A stretch of DNA of 64,000 bases from Rhizophagus irregularis. Lineage: Eukaryota; Glomeromycota; Glomeromycetes; Glomerales; Glomeraceae. The position numbers and the translations under genes are program-made. The stretch spans positions 3,720,001-3,784,000 of the forward strand of contig NC_089443.1 of the NCBI RefSeq assembly GCF_026210795.1, in the 5' to 3' direction. Under the pieces are notes generated by a model. It saw nothing but the letters and a program-made list of their open reading frames with translations, was not told the origin of the DNA and did no database searches. The number at the start of each line of letters is the position of its first letter. The first letter of the stretch is position 1. This document shows positions 57,963 to 64,000 of this stretch, one piece after another.

Positions 57963-58985
57963 ACATCCAAGATATTGTTGAGGTCTTTTCACAGAAAGAG
58001 TTCTTTTGTTTTAATTTGAAATCCTCCAATTGGTTGAAAAACAAAGTTCCTAATTAACATACTTAATAATGTTTTAAATTCAGTCAATGCTACTTTATGG
58101 CCTATGCAAGCTCTTGTACCAGTAAGGAAAGGTACAGTACAGTAAATAATTATAATTTGATACATTTTTAGTTAACGAAGGATCCAACCATATTTTTGGA
58201 TCAAATTCAGCAGCTGTTGGGCTCCAAATTTCAGGTGACTTATGAAGCGCTGAAATTGCAGTCATTATCACAGTACCCTATTATTAAATAATAATTACGG
58301 TAATGATAATTTTAAAAAATTTTGAAATTTAACAACTTCGGAATTACATAATTCCCAAAAACTTTATCTTTAATATTAGTTCGAATAGAACTGAAGTAGG
58401 TACTAAAGTAAAAAATTAGTAGATAATAAGGTTAATTTTCTAAATAAATTAAATAAATTAAGAATTAAATTTATACCTAGAGGATTTAATCTTAAAGTTT
58501 CTTAACTACGCAATTTAAATACTCCAAAAAATTAATTTCTCAGCTTTGACTAATTCTTCACGTAATAAGTCTTGCACATGCGGATGTTGTGTAAGTAAAT
58601 ATAAAGCCTAACAAGTTGCTGTACTTGTTGTTTCGTGTCCTGCTACCATAAAAGTCATAATCTAAAAAAAAAAATATCCAAAAATAATAATATTTCAATG
58701 CGTAATTTAATAATAATATTAATAATAAATTTTTGTAATCTTTAGGTTGATATTTTAATTCTTCGTCAGTCATTTTTTCTTCAGTAGATAATGTTTTATT
58801 AATATTAATTAATAAAGATAATAAATCCTTTTCTTTTAATTCTCCATTTTCTTCTTCATTATATCTTTCTTTGATCAATTTCTTTGATACACGCTCAATA
58901 ACTTCAATTGCATTATTAAATTTCTTATTTATATCTACTGGAATATTTCTGATAAATGGCACATAATTTGACAATAAACCAATGA
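57963..58985 (-). pseudogene. Cytochrome P450 copy 10, heavily decayed
   Basis: Exon 4 (from about 58985, truncated), exon 5, exon 6 and exon 7 remain. Exon 4's donor is deleted: GGTTGATATT where others have GGTTAATTACCTGATATT. Exon 5 has AGHETT, then a TAG in place of the Trp codon in TCWAL, and has lost the FPDKSNFNP..DEIN segment. Exon 6 has an extra base and no donor (AAG|TTGTTA). Exon 7 has a 10-base TGTACTGTAC-type insertion just before the haem loop, and its tail is diverged. Exons 1-3 are absent. Clearly dead. Nearest relative is copy 8. Confidence 0.9.
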
Positions 58986-59323
58986 TCCTATCATCTTTTA
59001 ATACGCTTCAATAATTAATATTTAACAAGATTTCAATTTTTACCAATTATTTCTTATTATCAGCAAGGTTTACTAAAGTAGTGAGAAATGTAAATAGGAT
59101 AGTATTTGAATCGTGAATTCATTGGTCACTTATTGTCGCCAATCAAACCATTATGATCTACATATTGTACATTTTCAATAAACAAAACGAAATAACCGTA
59201 CACTTATTCTGGGAATCATATAAATATATTTTGTGGATTTAAATTGAAGTCCCAAATGATTTTCGCCTAAATTTGTTAAAGAGCCTCTTAATATTTTCCA
59301 AAAAAAAAAAATTAAATTATGAT

Positions 59324-59455
59324 TATCAAGATCTTAGACTAGAATCGAACTAGCCAAAGCATAAACATGCTTTCCACCAGGATAAGATTTAAAAAAAAAT
59401 AATATCTGTTTGCTTAATCTTTTAAACACACAGGAGAAAGAAAAGAAACCGAAAA
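59324..59455. repeat. Repeat with tRNA-like head, copy A
   Basis: Contains the tRNA-like segment, then GGATAAGATTTAAAAAA, ATAATATCTGTTTGCT and ACACACAGGAGAAAGAAAAG. The same series recurs at 59808-59918 with small deletions. Confidence 0.8.
59331..59388 (-). other. tRNA-like sequence lacking a normal anticodon arm
   Basis: On the minus strand the ends ATCTTAT and CTAAGAT pair. Next to the 3' arm, GCTAGTTCGATTCTAGT forms a T-arm with a TTCGATT loop, and its AGTTCGATTCT matches box B. The 5' part CCTGGTGGAAAGCATG resembles a D-arm and box A. Only about 58 bases long, with AAAGCAT..ATGCTTT as the sole other stem. More likely a tRNA-derived repeat than a functional tRNA. Confidence 0.45.
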
Positions 59456-59807
59456 AGAAGAGAAACACCTTAAAATATGGAAGAACCTAACTAGAGCTAT
59501 GATCTCAAACACCAATCGGCAAACTCAGAGGGATGCTATGGCTGACCAGCCGGGAGACAGGGGCATATGCTATGGGTTTATCACGTTTCCAATAAACCAA
59601 GGTCGTCTACAATCACATTATGTATATTATGTTATACATATGGTCTAGAAAGTTCAACCATCTTCATTACACTGGTGACCAGATGTAAAACCTAGACATC
59701 ACCAGAAATAATGGGCGTTTTTACTAATAAAACTGCAAAACAAACTCTTTTTGTACGAGAGAGATACCTCGTTACGCGTGACGACCAGATAAACCCAGGA
59801 ATATGGC

Positions 59808-59918
59808 GTCAAGATCTTAGACTAGAATCGAACTAGCCAAAGCATAGACATGCTCTCCACCAGGATAAGATTTAAAAAAACATAATATCTGTTTGCTAAC
59901 ACACAGGAGAAAGAAAAG
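59808..59918. repeat. Repeat with tRNA-like head, copy B
   Basis: Direct copy of 59324-59455, about 480 bases away. Its tRNA-like part is 59814-59871, with two base changes in the central stem (CATAGACATGCTC against CATAAACATGCTT). Confidence 0.8.
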
Positions 59919-59968
59919 AATTAAAAATAATATTAATAATAAATTATTATAATCTTTAGGTTAATTAC

Positions 59969-60020
59969 CTGATATTTTAATTCTTTGTCAAGTAATGTTT
60001 TATTAATATTAATATAAATC
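59969..60020 (-). pseudogene. P450 exon 4 fragment
   Basis: It encodes the end of exon 4 (..NKTL, ..ELKYQ) with an internal deletion, and keeps the CAG|GTAATT donor that copy 10 lost. The adjoining AATAATATTAATAATAAATT matches 58710-58735. It is therefore a duplicated crumb of the copy-10 region. Confidence 0.7.
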
Positions 60021-60734
60021 CTGCCTGGGCGAAGATATTTATCCAAACAGGGCCATCTCAAATAGTTAGATACGTTATTTATTTATTTGGATATATATTA
60101 GAGAAATTAACGAGATACAGTTAGTAAAATAATAAAAAAAAAGGAGGTAAGGTCTTTTTATGTATTTTTTTTGTTGTACAAACTTTTTTAGATTATGTAG
60201 ATTATGTAATAGAAAATATTTTGCAATGACTCATTACTGCATACTAAATATATCAGATATCAATAATTGCCGCGTATTGTCGCGTATATCGCGTAACAAA
60301 TTTTTATCGTGTTCCCCGATTCCCAAATAAAAATGGTTGACACTCCGATATAACGATATGTTGGGACCCATATGAAGATCATTAAAAAAAAATGACGTGT
60401 TGACAAAAAAAAAAAGTTTCAATATTACCGATAGTAATAATTTGGTGAATTTGGTGTCGGAGAATCATTACTCCAAATCCCGTGCAAATTTAAAACCCTT
60501 ATATGGAAGGTTGGCGGGTCAAATTCTAAATATAGATTTAAACTTTTTCAACTCTCCCTTCCTAAAATTCTTCAATTATAATATACTACGAGATTGATTT
60601 ATGTATAGCTGTAAGCATTATTATTTAAAAGATGATTATTTCTAAAAATTTTTTGTAATAAATTAAATTACATTATAAGATTAATTATTTTATTCCTAAT
60701 TTATTTATTTATTTTGTTTTCTTTTTCTATAAAG

Positions 60735-61078
60735 GACTATTAACGCGTGTCACTTTAGATCAAGCTATATTCGCACCATGTTGTTTTATTATAACATTTT
60801 TCGTAGGTCAGGCATTATTAGAAGGTCAAGAAAAATCTCAAATTTTAGAAAAGCTTGGAGATGTAAATATAAATTCCTCTCAAAATATTTATTTTAAAGA
60901 TATTGTTTTATTTAGGTTAATATCAATATTTTTTTACCTTCTCAATATACAGGCTTTTGTGCCTACTTTAATTAATAATTATAAATTGTGGCCAGCTGTA
61001 CAATTACTCAATTTTCATTTTATTCCGTTGAACTATAGGACTTTAGTTGTTAATTGTGTTGCACTTGGCTATCATTAA
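60735..61078 (+). CDS. Mpv17/PMP22-family membrane protein, 3' part only
   Basis: Two exons by splice consensus: 60735-60862 (after a CTATAAAG acceptor) and 60953-61078, with a GTAAAT..ATACAG intron of 90 bases. The first reads LLTRVTLDQAIFAPCC..TFFVGQALLEG. The second reads FVPTLINNYKLWPAVQ, then LNFHFIPLNYRTLVVN and a stop. The DQ..FAP, LEG, LWP..Q, NF.F.P..YR pattern is that of Mpv17/Sym1-type inner organelle membrane proteins. About the first half of the usual 170-200 residues is missing; I found no matching upstream exons. The protein ends earlier than usual, five bases before a MITE. Probably a truncated, non-functional copy. Confidence 0.65.
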
Positions 61079-61083
61079 TACTA

Positions 61084-61226
61084 CAGTCGACCCCCTCTAT
61101 AGGCACACCCCTTGGGACCAAAAAAATATGGTGTGAATAAGTTTATTAGTAACTTGGGGCTAACGTAAATGTGCTTATAAGGAGGGTGTGATTATATCTG
61201 AGTGTGCCTATAGAGGGGGTCGACTG
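61084..61226. mobile_element. 143-bp TA-flanked MITE with perfect 25-bp ends
   Basis: The inverted ends CAGTCGACCCCCTCTATAGG.. are perfect for 25 bases. TA at 61082-61083 and 61227-61228. The ends are typical of pogo/Tc1-type MITEs. High end identity suggests a recent insertion. Confidence 0.88.
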
Positions 61227-61423
61227 TATATATTAGTAATAGTAACTTTTTTTAAGAAGCGAGGTATTAAAATTTCATCATAATAAAATATTAACAGCGT
61301 GAGACTTCTACACAGAGTAATATCACTTGCAAAAGTATACGGATTTCCATCCAAGACTTACGGACGCTATATAAAATTTGAATTATGCTTTGATAATTGT
61401 GCAAGTCCTAAATAATGTAATAA

Positions 61424-61725
61424 TTATATATTATTGATATACTGCCGTTCATACCATGTAGAGAATCTAAATTCTTTTAATAATTGATCGGGATTAGGAG
61501 AAGCTTCGACTAATTTTAATCCATATTTCTCAGCGTTCCTATTTCATTGTTGTAATAATTCTTCAATTAATCTCGCTGTACACGCAAACCAATTTAATTG
61601 GAGATGATAATAAGTATCAACGTTATAAATAACATCATAATGTAATATTGCTGTTTCTTTCTATCACTTTTTTTATTTGGGTCAATATTAATATGAATAA
61701 CTTTCGTTGATTCCTGTAGAGTCAT
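61424..61725 (-). pseudogene. C-terminal fragment of an IML1/DEPDC5-like gene
   Basis: The minus strand reads TLQESTKVIHINIDPNKKSD. A frame change follows (about 61660), then LHYDVIYNVDTYYHLQLNWF, CTARLIEELLQQ, TGA in place of an expected Trp codon, and NRNAEKYGLKLVEASPNPDQ. The order (D-P-N/Q-K-S-D, LHYDV.YN...YH..L.W, TARLIE, W-R-AEKYGLKLVE) matches the C-terminal region of Iml1/DEPDC5, the GATOR1/SEACIT subunit that acts on TORC1 at the vacuole. At least one frameshift and one stop break it, and the large upstream part (over 1,000 residues in the family) is absent. Confidence 0.65.
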
Positions 61726-63849
61726 ATCGGCTCATACGCAGTTCACCTTTACCTATAGGCTATAGTGGAATAAAGTTCTGGTACAAATTTGTTTTTATAA
61801 TGATTTTTTGATATAATGAATTTATAGTAAACCTTTGTGCTTTGTAATTCGAATTTAAATGTTAGAATAAATATAACAAAATGACCTTCAGTATAGTTCA
61901 TTAATGAATTTTTATCACATGATACTGTTATGTGAAAAATTCTATAATATTATATATATATATGTTAGAATTTTCATAAATGACTTGCACTCTTCCCAAC
62001 CATCAATTCATGTTGATAATTTGCGATCAAAAAGGTAATGGTTTATGCGTTTAAAATGAGGGTTTCTGATAATCAATACAATTTTTACTACTGTCTCACT
62101 AGTAAATCCCAATATTATCAAGCACAAAAAAAATTCTCTCGAAAGAAAAAACAAAAAAAAAACTTGAAAAGCTCCCTTTCTCACTCAGGGATATCTATAA
62201 TATAAATTCAAGTGGACAATTTGATTAAGCGTCAATTTGACCATGGATAAAACTTGTACACCGGACAATTTGTTCGATAACTTGTCGGTAAGTTGTCCTG
62301 TGCCAATAGATCATCCATCGGCTTGTAAAATAACTATTATAAAAACTATCTAATAAAAAAAAACTAAATGTCTAAATCTATAAAAAATAATGAAAATCGA
62401 GCCACTGATCAATTTAGTATGAAATGATCAAACCAGTCATTGCGACTTCGTAACACAAAAGCTATTGTAACACAGCACGTTATCTGCACCTCATTTTTTT
62501 TTAACTAATTGAATGGATGGAAATTATGTTTGTTTCTTTCAAAATTTCAAAATGTATATACAGTTTTACTAGATCAATTCAATTAAAATTGTAATTCAAA
62601 ATTTATAATATTTCATTATCCCAATAACTTAATCTCGTATGTATATAGATCGCGTTATTTATATTTTAGTAACAAAGATATTTTTTGAATTTTTATATTA
62701 TTATTAGGATTCTGACAAGAGCTTAACAATAGAAGCTTCAGCAAAAGCAATTTCAGTAGTCGTTATTTAATTATACGTTTTCTCACTTTTGAAGACAATT
62801 TCAATGGCCAGATAATGGAAAGGACATGTACTGTATATTGTCTGTCGTTTGCACTATTAGTTATTATATTAAATCACTATTTATACCTTAACTATCTTAT
62901 TAGAGTTTTAATTGACCCTGAAAAAAAATCTATTTCGCTAAAGAATTTTCGATTATTGCGCTTTTCAGAATTTTGTCATCCCTTCATAAATCATGTTGCT
63001 GATTAGATTATTATAATCATATGGATTGGATCAACAAATGATTATAAGCAACGTGAGGGGTATCAAAATTCAATAAATTATGTCATAATTTTTTTGATAA
63101 TTATTTGTTACAATCATTAATTTTAATGCATGCAAAGTGATCTCTAGTTTAAATGTAATAAAAACAATCTATTTTTAGAAACGTATTTAACAAAGAAAAG
63201 TTTTTATTGATTTTTAAAAACATTACGGTTAGACTGCAATAATTTGAGTTATAACAAATATTGTTCACCAATGCAAATTAAACAAATCAAATAAAAACGA
63301 AATTTTGAGTCTTTGCTCTCGCTCAAAATTCAGAGGATATTTTAAATATATGCTAAATTAGTCCAGTAAATAAAATGAAAAGCAAAGAAACCATTTCACA
63401 TACATAATAAATATATGTATTGTTACGTAAATATCTTTAGGTATATATTTGCAGTACTATTAGTCAATTCAAATCATAAAATTAATTTACTTTATTGATC
63501 GGTACGACGGTACACTTTATCTGGCGTGCAGATTTAAAATATAAAATTAAGCTATTATTAATTTTATTAAGCTTGGCTTTCTTGGCTTTATATATATATC
63601 TCCATGGAAATTCCAAAATCGAAAAAAAATAAGCATATTTAGAATCTTACTATAAATATTGCAGTCATGAGGATTCTAAATTAAGTCTTGTGAAAGTCCA
63701 TTGTCGATCATCGATCATTCTGTCCAATTAAACGTTAAACAATTAAATTTGTTACTATTTAGTATGTACACATGCATATCTCCTTTGTGTATTCATTTTA
63801 GAAACGCAAAAAAGAAACGGCAATTATATCTACCGAACCTAAATAAAAT
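61726..63849. other. Intergenic region before the plus-strand P450
   Basis: No gene supported. Poly(TA) tract near 61955-61966. The frame at 62815-63006 has a hydrophobic start but no motif. Confidence 0.35.
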
Positions 63850-63855
63850 CGATCA

Positions 63856-63863
63856 TATATAAA
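63856..63863 (+). promoter_or_regulatory. TATA box candidate for the plus-strand P450
   Basis: TATATAAA about 87-94 bases before the ATG at 63950. Confidence 0.45.
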
Positions 63864-63949
63864 CAGTATCTAGCGATAAATTTTTTTTCCCAACATCTTT
63901 TAAAAATTATTCCCTCAATTTGTTTTAATAACTTTACAACAAAAAACAA

Positions 63950-64000
63950 ATGCTTGATTTGATTTCTTTAGTTGGTTTTTTTGTATTAGGAGGTATAGGA
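63950..64000 (+). CDS. Cytochrome P450 first exon, cut by window end (copy 11)
   Basis: ATG followed by MLDLISLVGFFVLGGIG, matching the membrane-anchor start of the array copies (for example MIDSISLVGFLVLGIIG in copy 7). It is the only P450 in the window on the plus strand. Only 17 codons are visible, so the state of the gene cannot be judged. Confidence 0.75.
   Translation, partial: MLDLISLVGFFVLGGIG

Noticed and set aside
62815-63006. 63-residue plus-strand frame
   Set aside because: Starts from ATG-like context but has no motif, no splice partners and no homology that I recognise.
1-64000. A defence, toxin-antitoxin or phage system
   Set aside because: Nothing of that kind was seen. Intron-rich genes and MITEs indicate a fungal nuclear genome.

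Overview
The window is strongly AT-rich eukaryotic DNA. It carries short, phase-conserved spliceosomal introns (GTAAGT or GTAATT donors, TTTAG acceptors), many small inverted-repeat transposons, long gene-poor stretches, a tandem array of divergent cytochrome P450 genes and an F-box gene. Base composition, intron style and family content fit an early-diverging fungus. My best inference is a Glomeromycotina genome such as Rhizophagus, but no single marker proves it.

The dominant theme is a P450 tandem array on the minus strand. Seven copies appear intact (968-2971, 8690-10678, 11797-13806, 15267-17211, 20385-22351, 30341-32323, 35027-37025). Each has the same seven-exon structure, codes for 500-506 residues, and has a membrane anchor, a KIPGPPS hinge, an AGHETT-type I helix, ExxR, a PERF-like KRW motif and the haem loop FxxGxRxCxG. 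Copies at 3980-6138, 51347-56953 and 57963-58985 are broken, and relics lie at 1-100, 6957-7342, 23669-23748 and 59969-60020. A further copy starts on the plus strand at 63950 and runs off the window. Shared intergenic flanks show that the duplicated unit was larger than the gene.

At 22-30 kb there are repeats, a P450 crumb and a chain of mini-exon-like cassettes. At 37-47 kb there are a 637-bp inverted-repeat element, a GC-richer decayed coding stretch, an array of short coding repeats and a satellite of about 172 bp (42.7-44.85 kb). One F-box/leucine-rich protein gene follows at 47257-48639.

At 51-60 kb a P450 copy is split by a transposon-like element of about 3.7 kb with terminal inverted repeats. 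Inside that element is a regular array of 33-36 nt cassettes bounded by splice sites, leading into a decayed reading frame. At 60-64 kb are an N-terminally truncated Mpv17/PMP22-family gene, a decayed C-terminal fragment of an IML1/DEPDC5-like gene, and the plus-strand P450 start.

The P450s are presumed ER monooxygenases of unknown substrate. Nothing links the other genes to them in a pathway. The window is best read as birth-and-death evolution of a P450 cluster in transposon-rich DNA. All exon boundaries come from splice consensus and comparison among copies, not from transcripts.
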